Positions 19,232-25,952 of a stretch of 25,952 nucleotides of DNA are shown in pieces. Under the pieces are notes generated by a model. That model saw only the letters and a program-made list of their open reading frames with translations, was not told the origin of the DNA and ran no database searches. The stretch's first letter is position 1. Each line of letters opens with the position of its first letter. The position numbers were made by a program, and so were the translations under genes. Origin of the DNA: Mesostigma viride (Eukaryota; Streptophyta; Mesostigmatophyceae; Mesostigmatales; Mesostigmataceae). The stretch lies in contig RPFO01001683.1 in NCBI GenBank assembly GCA_009746045.1, forward strand, positions 1 through 25,952. The letters are read 5' to 3'.

Positions 19232-19673
19232 CTGCGTTGATGCGAAAAAATCAGGAAAGCATAACCAAAAGGAATAAAGTAAATGCCGATTGAGAAACGC
19301 CGGCCGTCGCAACCTACATGAAACCTGAACCTCAACATCAAAGCCCCCCTCACGACAGAGGTATACTTACCTCGTTCCCCTTAACAATGATATGAAAAAA
19401 TCAGGAAAGCATAACCGAAAGGAATAAAGTAAATGTCACACTTGAGAAACGCCGGCCGTCGCAACCTAGATGAAACCTAAACCTCAAGATCAGAGCCCCC
19501 CTCACAACAGAGGTACACTTGGCTCATTTCCCTCAACGATGCGAAATCAGGAAAGGAAGTAAGTGTTAGTCAAAAGGAAGTAAGTGTCACACTTGAGAAA
19601 CGCCGGCCGTCGCAACCTACATGAAACCTGGACCTCAAGAACAAAGCCCCCCTCACAACAGAGGTAGACTTAC
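19232..19673 (-). repeat. Intron made of three about 152-bp tandem repeats with the motif
   Basis: The intron runs from donor GAG|GTAAGT (19673) to the acceptor at 19232. Three units each carry GAAACGCCGGCCGTCGCAAC (starts 19294, 19446, 19597; spacing 152 and 151). Each unit also repeats the phrases CCCCCCTCACAACAGAGGTA and ACTTACCTC, so the donor is duplicated (intact again at 19365-19371, destroyed at about 19517-19523). Confidence 0.85.
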
Positions 19674-20180
19674 CTCATTCCCCTCAACCGCTGCTGCTTC
19701 AGCCGCTTTCTTCGACCCCTTCGCGATCTTCGGAGACTTGTCCCGGCGGGCATCGTGTTCCTTCAACATCTTGATCAGAGTCTTGGCGTCCGCCATCGTC
19801 ACCGTCTTCAGTTTACACTTCCTCTCCTTCCCTTTGCCCTCGAACAGGTTCTCCTCCATCCACTTTATCAAGGCCTTGGCGCTCGGGATCTCCTCAGGCT
19901 GTGTGGCGCCATCGGGCGCGCACGCATTCTTCACGATCAACTCAGCGACTTGATGGAGAGTCATCATCTGGTTCCGTACCTCAGGTGGGGCTGTTTCCGT
20001 TCTCACCTCGGCCACAACCCACTTTGCCAACTTCTTCAGTTGATAAGCATCCGCTTGCTCCTTAAAGCGTGTCATTTTCGCAGTATCGCCGTCGCTTCCA
20101 CCCGCGCCCTCTGACACAGGCTCACCGACAGCGATAGCCCCCTCTCCCTGGAGATTTGCCCCACCCTGACGACCGGCTTC
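19674..20180 (-). CDS. Exon, unknown lysine-rich protein segment
   Basis: Acceptor TTCTTGCAG precedes 20180 and donor GAG|GTAAGT follows 19674. The 507 bases are exactly 169 codons, phase 0 at both ends. After a Gly/Glu-rich start the segment becomes helical and charged (ADAYQLKKLAKWVVAEVRTE; QMMTLHQVAELIVKNACAP; ALIKWMEENLFEGKGKERK; MADAKTLIKMLKEHDARRDK) and ends with a Lys/Ala-rich stretch. No known domain is recognised. Continuous phase and splice signals make it a confident part of the multi-exon gene. Confidence 0.75.
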
Positions 20181-20229
20181 CTGCAAGAACATTATCAACG
20201 GAAGATTTTTAATGTAAGAAAAGTGTAGA

Positions 20230-20249
20230 GAAACGCCGGCCGTCGTAAC
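20230..20249 (+). repeat. Single 20-bp motif in a 124-base intron
   Basis: GAAACGCCGGCCGTCGTAAC, in the intron between exons 20305-20385 and 19674-20180. It is the only intron here with just one clear copy. Confidence 0.85.
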
Positions 20250-20304
20250 TCTGTCAATTGAGGACGAACCTAAACTTTCAATTTGTAAGTCAACGGTAAC
20301 TTAC

Positions 20305-20385
20305 CCTTCCCCCCTCTGCAGTGGAACCACCGTAAGATCCACTTCCCCTCCTGTCACCGCCCTCTTGCTGCTCGAACGGACTTCC
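20305..20385 (-). CDS. Small 27-codon exon
   Basis: Acceptor TTTTTACAG before 20385 and donor AGG|GTAAGT after 20305 enclose 81 bases, 27 codons in phase 0 with the neighbours. It encodes a Gly-, Ser- and Gln-rich linker (GSPFEQQEGGDRRGSGSY). It is too short to be recognised alone and is accepted on splice signals and phase. Confidence 0.65.
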
Positions 20386-20512
20386 CTGTAAAAATAGCAA
20401 ACGCGATTGTCCATTCACAAGAAAAAAATTACTACAAAAATAAACAAGGATATACGCACGCAAACCTTTTCAATACAAGTAAACCGGAGAGGAATCTGAC
20501 GCACTCATGTAC

Positions 20513-20569
20513 CTGGGTGCTTCCCGCCATTGAGCGGGCTTCTCTTGCACCAACATCCTCTTGCCGGCC
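20513..20569 (-). CDS. Small 19-codon exon
   Basis: Acceptor ATGTTCGCAG before 20569 and donor CAG|GTACAT after 20513 enclose 57 bases, 19 codons in phase 0 (GRQEDVGAREARSMAGSTQ). The donor is weaker (GTACAT) than the others. The flanking introns, 121 and 127 bases, lack the 20-bp motif. Confidence 0.6.
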
Positions 20570-20690
20570 CTGCGAACATTTCAACGGAAAGTAAAAATCC
20601 GCTTAGTTGTCGGAAATGACATGTCTGGCGAATATTGCAAAAAAATGCGTATTGTATTTCACGACATCAATTTAATGGGCGGAGACTTAC

Positions 20691-21365
20691 GAAGATCGGC
20701 CCGCCACCTTCCAAATTGCCCAGCGTCATATCGAAAACATCGAGGACTTCCCCTCCATCGACCCCCTTCCCCCTTCCCCTCTGCCGCGGCGGGGGCATAT
20801 CGCCCGTCGCGACCGGCTTGGAAGTCGCGGGGGGATCCCTTGCGGTTGAGGGCACTGCGGCCGACTCGTGCACACTCTCCCCCCTCTTTTGGGCTACTGC
20901 GGCAGGCGCGGCATGGGAGGGCGCGGCGGCTACTGTCTCTGGCGCATTCTGAGCCAACCGACGCAACCTTAGCTCCTGCTGGAGCAGGGTTTCGAAACGA
21001 GGCATGAATGTGCGCTTGGAGGTATAAGGCACCTTGGCGACTTCAGGTTTGTCATTAAGGATGTCTTGGTACAGCGCGAATTGCTGTTCACGAGTGCCAT
21101 TCGCGAGTCGCTCAAACCGCTCAATCTGAATCCGCTTAACCGGATCGTCCACCATCTCAAGACCACCGTGGTACTCATCCTTCCCAGTGACCGCGGCAAA
21201 GCTGACACCAGATTCCACCATTGGGGGCGGCGTGCCCTCCCTTGCACGCTTGTGAGGAGGCTGTTGTGGGGAGGCGCCTTGGGCCTGAACTGGTTGCCCT
21301 TCTGACCCTTCCCCCCTAGGGGGAGAGTCGCCGACCACCTGCGATGTAGGGCCGCCCTTTTCCAT
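20691..21365 (-). CDS. Exon, possible first coding exon of the multi-exon gene
   Basis: A very strong acceptor (a T-rich tract then TTGCAG at 21366-21368) is followed directly by ATG (MEKGGPTSQVVGD), and a donor TTC|GTAAGT follows 20691. The 675 bases are 225 codons, phase 0. The protein is Pro/Gly/Gln-rich at first (basic HKRAREGTPPP), then a helical charged stretch (PVKRIQIERFERLANGTREQQFALYQDIL; FETLLQQELRLRRLAQN), then Ala/Pro-rich, then GGEVLDVFDMTLGNLEGG. No family is recognised. Translation could start here, or the exon could be spliced to 21633-22322 upstream. Confidence 0.7.
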
Positions 21366-21414
21366 CTGCAACACAAAACAAAAAAATTGGAAAAAACATA
21401 CGAGTCAGCAGGAA

Positions 21415-21547
21415 GATGCGCCCCACGTCGCAACTCAATACAAAAAATGCATCATTATGTCAAGGTACAAACAACGTTATAATTCAGAATGAACAGAGAT
21501 TCATAACAAGAGAACGACGCACTAAAAGATGCGACCGCCGTCGCAAC
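21415..21547 (+). repeat. Two diverged copies of the 20-bp motif
   Basis: GATGCGCCCCACGTCGCAAC (21415-21434) and GATGCGACCGCCGTCGCAAC (21528-21547), 113 bases apart, upstream of the exon at 21365. Both keep the CGTCGCAAC end and have GATGCG in place of GAAACG. Confidence 0.65.
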
Positions 21548-21587
21548 TTTCGTCAATTCACTCTCTATACAAACAACTCTATGTCCC

Positions 21588-22322
21588 TCATAAAGAATCA
21601 ATTGGCAAGGAAATGCAAAAAAATTCCGTTACCACCTCCGTCGACCCATAAGTGGTTCGCGAATGGGAAATCGCTGCTGATTTTCGGTCGAGCCCTTCAC
21701 GGTATTTTCGAAATCTCGAGGCAAGGTTGCGCGGAAGAGGGCCCCCCTCAATCATGCGTGCGATCGGACTGGCCATGGAAACGGATACCTGGTTCCTGGA
21801 CTGCCTTGCACGGTCAACCATCTTGAAACTTCCCCGGAGAAGGAAATCAGACGTCAGACGGTTGAATATGCGAACGTCAAGATTTGACCAACCCATCATC
21901 CATTCCACCACCTTCTCCGCGGCATCATGGAAGACCTGCCTCTCATCCGCCACTCCTCGAGACCCAAACACACAATCGGCCGTGTTATCGTCGTGCCTCT
22001 TAAGGCGAATGTTCACGTCCTCTTTGTCATCATCCATTTCCGACAGCCGAATTACAGCCCTTTTGGCTCCGTCCACTCCATCCTCAAGAAGGACGTCCAT
22101 CTGCGCCCCTCCCACACAATTGTTGTCAACGTATTGTTGCAAATGACGGGAAATCATGTCCTTTCCAAAAGCTACGATGTGTTCCCCACACAGACCCATG
22201 TCGGTAATTGACAGCTTTTTACATTTCCTATCCCGGCACTTCTTTTCGGGATCCTTCTCAAAAATCCGGAAAACAGCGTCCTGATATGGACGTCCCCTTA
22301 TGTCGACCGTCAGACTGGACAT
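21588..22322 (-). CDS. Unknown protein with C-x4-C-x10-C-x2-H motif
   Basis: ATG at 22322 follows directly after TTTCGCAG; the open frame ends at 21588 (244 aa). An in-frame donor GTG|GTAACG at 21632 would instead splice it, phase 0, to the exon at 21365. Near the N-terminus is KCRDRKCKKLSITDMGLCGEH, with C29, C34, C45 and H48, the same spacing as in the neighbouring gene (22603-23469). The rest is charged and looks globular (VFHDAAEKVVEWMMGWSNLDVRIFNRLTSDFLL). The four ligands suggest a small zinc-binding knuckle. The arrangement recalls the EsV-1-7 repeat of algae and their viruses, but that has a longer loop, so I do not assign it. Confidence 0.65.
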   Translation of the reverse strand: MSSLTVDIRGRPYQDAVFRIFEKDPEKKCRDRKCKKLSITDMGLCGEHIVAFGKDMISRHLQQYVDNNCVGGAQMDVLLEDGVDGAKRAVIRLSEMDDDKEDVNIRLKRHDDNTADCVFGSRGVADERQVFHDAAEKVVEWMMGWSNLDVRIFNRLTSDFLLRGSFKMVDRARQSRNQVSVSMASPIARMIEGGPLPRNLASRFRKYREGLDRKSAAISHSRTTYGSTEVVTEFFCISLPIDSL

Positions 22323-22379
22323 CTGCGAAACCAGAACATACCGGCCGCGAGTAGTTTATATTATTAAAAAAAACTGGCA

Positions 22380-22385
22380 TTTATT
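22380..22385 (-). promoter_or_regulatory. Candidate AATAAA poly(A) signal
   Basis: TTAATAAATG on the minus strand, about 220 bases after the stop at 22603 and only about 60 bases before the next ATG. Confidence 0.4.
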
Positions 22386-22437
22386 AAGTCATCTTCATCT
22401 ATTTATGCGAGCTAAAATTTGAAGAAAATGCAACAAA

Positions 22438-22597
22438 GAAACGCCCTGGGGCGCAACTTCCTCAACAACCACTTTCTACGTACAAACGAATGGCAATCAC
22501 ATCGACTACGATTGTCACTACATACGAATGTCCAGACAATATAATGTGTATGTAGAGGGGGGGCATTCAAGACCAGAGAAACGCCGGCGGGCGCAAC
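22438..22597 (+). repeat. Two motif copies downstream of the stop at 22603
   Basis: GAAACGCCCTGGGGCGCAAC (22438-22457) and GAAACGCCGGCGGGCGCAAC (22578-22597). The second begins six bases past the TGA stop on the minus strand. In both, CGCC and GGCG can pair as a four-base stem with a four-base loop. Confidence 0.8.
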
Positions 22598-22602
22598 TCA
22601 TA

Positions 22603-23469
22603 TCAATATAGACTGTCCCGCGACTCGTTCCACTCTCTGCAGGTTTTGCAACAACCGATCGAGCGAACTCTCGGAACCTCTTTCGCCGCCATTTCATCGA
22701 CACGAGCGAACATCTCTTCTTTGGCGGCCACCAACTTTGCCTCCTTGTTGCCGGTGTCAGGATAGATTTCGGACCTCCTCGTCTTCATCGGGGCCACTCT
22801 CTCCAAATACTCTGCACACAGAGAATCCTGCTCCTCCTCCACAATCGCCTTCACGCCGGATACAATCGCTTTGGCTTTTGTTTCCACGCGAAAATCGAAC
22901 TCTCGTTGAGTTATCAGCGGAATGTCGGCGAGTGCAAAACACATACGCCGATAAAGTTCGCTTACATCCGTGTCACGCGAGTCGGCAAAAGGTGTCGTCA
23001 TCAAAAAGCATCTCAAGCTACTCCAACCATTTTCTTGGGCGCCGGCAACGTAGCCTCCCTTTGCCAAGTCCGCACCTGTCGCGGAGTCTTTGACTATCCA
23101 ATCTTCAAGGAAGTACTCGTCTCCCCTGGTGAAATCAAAATTTACACCCACGACCTCTCCGACAGTCATGTCCAGGCGAAGTCGCAGGGCCCCCCCCGCC
23201 AATCCAGGTCCGAGGGCGCCCGCCATTCCAAGTCCGCGACTGAGGGCATTTTCGATGTGACGAGAATGTTCTTCGTGCTTTCGGCAATACAAGTCAAATC
23301 CGAGAGCGGTTTTCTTGCAAGTGGACACATCACACTTGCGCGGCGCCCCTATTGAGCGAGCAACACTCTGAATGACAGTGGCAACCGCTTGGTGTTGTTG
23401 AAGTCGTTGCCAATCCTCCATCAGGAGGTGACTAGACGAATCGGACGAATCTTCCGTCGAACCGGACAT
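22603..23469 (-). CDS. Unknown protein with C-x4-C-x10-C-x2-H motif (288 aa)
   Basis: The first ATG is at 23469, directly after CTTGTCGCAG; a TGA stop is at 22603. A Ser-rich start and a helix (EDWQRLQQHQAVATVIQSVARS) precede KCDVSTCKKTALGFDLYCRKH, with C46, C51, C62 and H65, the same four-ligand spacing as its neighbour at 21588-22322. Beyond a Gly/Leu stretch the protein looks globular (VGVNFDFTRGDEYFLEDWIV; SELYRRMCFALADIPLITQREFDFRV), and it closes with a CCKTCREW cluster that could bind a second metal. No donor was found near its end, so it is taken as an intronless gene. No family is assigned. Confidence 0.7.
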   Translation of the reverse strand: MSGSTEDSSDSSSHLLMEDWQRLQQHQAVATVIQSVARSIGAPRKCDVSTCKKTALGFDLYCRKHEEHSRHIENALSRGLGMAGALGPGLAGGALRLRLDMTVGEVVGVNFDFTRGDEYFLEDWIVKDSATGADLAKGGYVAGAQENGWSSLRCFLMTTPFADSRDTDVSELYRRMCFALADIPLITQREFDFRVETKAKAIVSGVKAIVEEEQDSLCAEYLERVAPMKTRRSEIYPDTGNKEAKLVAAKEEMFARVDEMAAKEVPRVRSIGCCKTCREWNESRDSLY

Positions 23470-23547
23470 CTGCGACAAGTTACGATAACATACCGGCCCC
23501 GGAAAATAAAATTCAAAAAACGTTTTGAAATTTTTTTATTGTACTTG

Positions 23548-23553
23548 TTTATT
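23548..23553 (-). promoter_or_regulatory. Candidate AATAAA poly(A) signal
   Basis: ATTAATAAAC on the minus strand, about 80 bases after the stop at 23634, with a second AATAAA at 23535-23540. It is about 80 bases before the ATG at 23469. Confidence 0.4.
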
Positions 23554-23580
23554 AATACGAAGGTTTAAATTTGGCGCAAA

Positions 23581-23600
23581 GAAACGCCCCAAGGCGCAAC
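23581..23600 (+). repeat. 20-bp motif downstream of the stop at 23634
   Basis: GAAACGCCCCAAGGCGCAAC. On the minus strand it sits 33 bases past the stop. CGCC and GGCG pair, with a loop different from the other copies. Confidence 0.8.
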
Positions 23601-23633
23601 TTGTCGAACAGCAATATGGCGATAAAACATTAT

Positions 23634-23834
23634 CTATTCAATGTGCGATTGATGTGCTGAAACCTTCCAGACTTTGACACTGTCCGGTATCACCGGACTC
23701 GGACGAGGAGTCGAGTCGGAAGCGAGCCAGTAATCCTCGACTATTTTTTTGATGTACAATGGAAGACTCCTTCCATTATGTCGAAGTGTGTCGGTCCTTT
23801 GCCTTTTGGCCAAACTCTCCTTAACCTCCACCAT
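23634..23834 (-). CDS. Small unknown protein (66 aa)
   Basis: ATG at 23834 is six bases after a pyrimidine-rich GCGCAG; a TAG stop is at 23634. The protein starts MVEVKESLAKRQRTDTLRHNG, with a KRQR basic patch that could be a nuclear signal, then LPLYIKKIVEDYWLASD and a Pro/Ser segment. It could be a complete small gene or the last exon of a longer transcript, as the acceptor-like CAG allows. Spacing to the MYND gene upstream is about 100 bases. No family is recognised. Confidence 0.45.
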   Translation of the reverse strand: MVEVKESLAKRQRTDTLRHNGRSLPLYIKKIVEDYWLASDSTPRPSPVIPDSVKVWKVSAHQSHIE

Positions 23835-23935
23835 TTCCTGCGCGTAGGAGGAAAATGATACGTTATAAACATTAAACATTAAACATTAAATATAACATCA
23901 TATAAACAAGTTATTACTCTACATTTCAAGTTTTT

Positions 23936-24691
23936 CTAAGAGGCAGAGCCGTCGTGGAAGTTGAAGGAGAAGTCGACATCAGACCCCATAGTTTTATCCA
24001 GTATCGTCGTCACGTTAACCCCCCACTTCACCCCTGCCAGCACCTCCCTCGCTTGCCTCAGACGTTCGCATCTATCCTTATGCCTACTCCAGTCCGCACG
24101 CTGGCACTCCTCACTGCAATATCTGGCATCCCTACATCCTCTACACCACTTGATATGAGGTCCTGTTTCGCACCCACACCCCTCCTTGGAGCACTTTCGC
24201 GTACTACGCATGCGATCCCCATCCCTCACGATCGGGTCAGAGAGCAAGAAAAAGTTCATGTTGAGGGGTACTGCCCCTACACATGCATCAGCCCTCACGC
24301 GCAGAGAATGCGTAACATTCGGGTAAAATGCGCGCCCGTAGGTGCACCCAAGCTGAGCCCCTTCCTCTTCCCCCAACTCTATCTTTGGCCCCTTTGTAAT
24401 GAACGACACCAAAAGGCGGAACTCCGTCCTTGGGTCTATGGGCACTCTTAGATCCATCTGTGGTCTGAAAAAACCCTCTTGAATACAGAAGTTCATATCA
24501 GCTAGCTGGGCGTACATAATTCTCTCCATTTGGCTGAACGAATCAAACGCCAATAAAACGGCCAAGTGGCGGCCTGTCCTCTCCTGCGCGACTCGAACTT
24601 CCTCGAATATGACACGCGACAGAAAGCGAACTTGTTTGAAAACGTTTTGAAGGACGCTTCCGTAGACTTCATTCACGATCTCGGACTCCAT
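23936..24691 (-). CDS. MYND zinc-finger protein
   Basis: The frame is open from 24715; the ATG at 24691 (MESEIVNEVYG) is preferred because an AG and pyrimidine tract precede it, as in the neighbours. Near the C-terminus (about residues 167-208) is a MYND finger: KCSKEGCGC, WCRGCRDARYCSEECQ, then DWSRHKDRC, giving C-x2-C, C-x3-C, H-x3-C in the usual order, with the first pair spaced unusually (C-x4-C-G-C). MYND fingers bind proline-rich peptides in transcriptional or chromatin partners. The N-terminal about 160 residues are unrecognised, with no SET domain. It appears to be a single-exon gene. Confidence 0.8.
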   Translation of the reverse strand: MESEIVNEVYGSVLQNVFKQVRFLSRVIFEEVRVAQERTGRHLAVLLAFDSFSQMERIMYAQLADMNFCIQEGFFRPQMDLRVPIDPRTEFRLLVSFITKGPKIELGEEEGAQLGCTYGRAFYPNVTHSLRVRADACVGAVPLNMNFFLLSDPIVRDGDRMRSTRKCSKEGCGCETGPHIKWCRGCRDARYCSEECQRADWSRHKDRCERLRQAREVLAGVKWGVNVTTILDKTMGSDVDFSFNFHDGSAS

Positions 24692-24734
24692 CTTTTTCAG
24701 GGAAAAAACGAACAAAAAAATTCATAAACATTAA

Positions 24735-24740
24735 TTTATT
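24735..24740 (-). promoter_or_regulatory. Candidate AATAAA poly(A) signal
   Basis: ATAATAAATTAATG on the minus strand, about 20 bases after the stop at 24760 and inside the 68-base gap to the MYND gene. Confidence 0.35.
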
Positions 24741-24759
24741 ATTTTATAATAACAAGTTA

Positions 24760-24999
24760 CTATTCCTCGGAATAGTTTTTTTTTATCCATTCCACAAACG
24801 CGTTTGTCACAAACACCTTCCATGCTTTCTCAAGAACTTGTCCCCCTGATGTTTTTGAGTATTCAAACTCGTCATCCGAAGAAACCAACTCCGGCACATC
24901 CTCCGAGAGGGTCTCTAAATTGTCATCGGCTTTCCTTTTGCGCTTGTGGTTTCCGAAGCATTTTTTTTGTTCTTCTTCTGACATTTGTTCTGCAACCAT
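24760..24999 (-). CDS. Small acidic/basic unknown protein (79 aa)
   Basis: ATG at 24999 and TAG at 24760. The protein has a basic cluster KRKRKADD that resembles a nuclear localisation signal, an acidic stretch (ETLSEDVPELVSSDDEFEYS) and a helical C-terminus (VLEKAWKVFVTNAFVEWIKK). The gap to the MYND start is 68 bases, AT-rich with several stops. No splice signal was seen, so it is taken as a complete short gene; it might also be the last exon of a gene further right. No family is recognised. Confidence 0.5.
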   Translation of the reverse strand: MVAEQMSEEEQKKCFGNHKRKRKADDNLETLSEDVPELVSSDDEFEYSKTSGGQVLEKAWKVFVTNAFVEWIKKNYSEE

Positions 25000-25110
25000 G
25001 GAGTCATTTCGAGGGGGGTGTGGTTTAACGGGTGCAGATTTAAAGTAATTTGTTTTAGGTGAACGATGGTAAAAACTTCATTAGATATTTTAAACGAACG
25101 AGAAGCAACA

Positions 25111-25513
25111 GAAACGACGGCGGGCGTAACTATCATGGGAAACTTTGATATCACAAGATCACAATGGACACGAACGCGCTGCAACTTTCACGACATATTC
25201 TTCGACATCGAAAATAAAAAAGAAACGACGGCGGGCGTAACTATCATGAAACATTGATCTTACAAGAAGCTGACGGGGATGCAACTTTCACGACAAACAC
25301 TTCGACATCGAAGATGCAAAAGAAACGACGGCGGGCGTAACTATCATGGAAAGATTGAGCTTACAAGATGACAAGTTAACTGACGGGGGTGCATCTTTCC
25401 CGAGATATATTTCGACATCGAAAAGGCAAAAGAAACGACGGCGGGCGTAACTAGCACAACCAATGTTGGTCATGTGCTCTTCCAGTAAGACAAGAAACGA
25501 CGGCGGGCGTAAC
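25111..25513 (+). repeat. Five-copy array of the 20-bp motif upstream of the 79-aa gene
   Basis: GAAACGACGGCGGGCGTAAC starts at 25111, 25222, 25322, 25432 and 25494 (spacing 111, 100, 110, 62). All five copies are identical over 20 bases. Between them a second shared phrase (ATGCAACTTTCACGACA and TTCGACATCGAA) recurs, so most of each interval is also repeated. No gene lies in 25000-25565. Confidence 0.9.
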
Positions 25514-25565
25514 TATCACACGGTCCAGGAAGAGTGACGTTGGCAGAATTATGGTGTTTGTAAAA

Positions 25566-25952
<387 letters not shown>

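Noticed and set aside
22438-23600. Integron attC or hammerhead ribozyme core, because of the CAAC and GAAA boxes
   Set aside because: There is no paired inverse core (RYYYAAC with GTTRRRY) and no CTGATGA box at the needed spacing.
21588-24999. Giant-virus insertion, suggested by close-packed intronless ORFs with AT-rich gaps
   Set aside because: No viral hallmark gene (capsid, polymerase, packaging ATPase) is visible, and the adjoining genes with the same motif have ordinary spliceosomal introns.
25111-25513. CRISPR-like array with identical 20-bp repeats ending near GAAAC
   Set aside because: Repeats are short, spacers vary from 42 to 91 bases and are themselves repeated, no cas genes occur, and the window is eukaryotic. 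The same motif also lies singly in introns.

Overview
This is a eukaryotic nuclear window. The evidence is GT-AG introns with strong polypyrimidine acceptors, AATAAA-type poly(A) signals, LTR and non-LTR retrotransposons, a MYND zinc finger, and long microsatellites. Mixed GC-rich exons and AT-rich spacers with a polyQ tract and phase-0 introns would suit an alga or another microbial or streptophyte eukaryote, but no gene here fixes the species. Essentially all coding signal lies on the minus strand. I recognised no tRNA or rRNA.

Positions 1-14359 are a nested transposon block. (i) 541-2484 is a 5'-truncated, frameshifted non-LTR retrotransposon with a reverse transcriptase (RT) and a C-terminal CCHC plus restriction-like endonuclease. 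(ii) 2485-13815 is a Copia-like LTR retrotransposon on the minus strand. Its 3' LTR is 2485-2704. Its pol (about 3254-7379) reads integrase, then retropepsin, then RT and RNase H, which is not the usual Copia order. Its gag is broken by frameshifts. (iii) 7513-9200 is a non-autonomous piggyBac-type element (TTAA target duplication, 14-bp terminal inverted repeats starting CCCC) inserted inside gag. (iv) 11465-13750 is a second TTAA-associated, ORF-less element sitting inside the 5' LTR.

Positions 14360-25000 are a compact minus-strand gene cluster with no recognised functional relatives apart from the MYND finger. From right to left: a 79-aa lysine-rich acidic protein (24760-24999), a MYND-finger protein (23936-24691), a 66-aa protein (23634-23834), two proteins sharing a C-x4-C-x10-C-x2-H motif (22603-23469 and 21588-22322), then a multi-exon gene with consistently phase-0 junctions (21365 to 15261, possibly beginning in the 22322 exon), and a last exon or gene at 14360-15054.

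The most striking signal is a 20-bp GC-rich motif, consensus GAAACGCCGGCGGKCGYAAC. It occurs about 17 times on the plus strand between 17880 and 25513, and about 4 times inverted at 15666-15901. It lies in introns and short intergenic spacers and was not found in the predicted exons or in the transposon half. It sits at the core of several otherwise unrelated tandem repeats with different unit lengths (about 68, 72, 110 and 152 bp), as if it seeds tandem duplication or marks these introns and 3' ends. The window ends in a polypurine microsatellite of about 376 bp.
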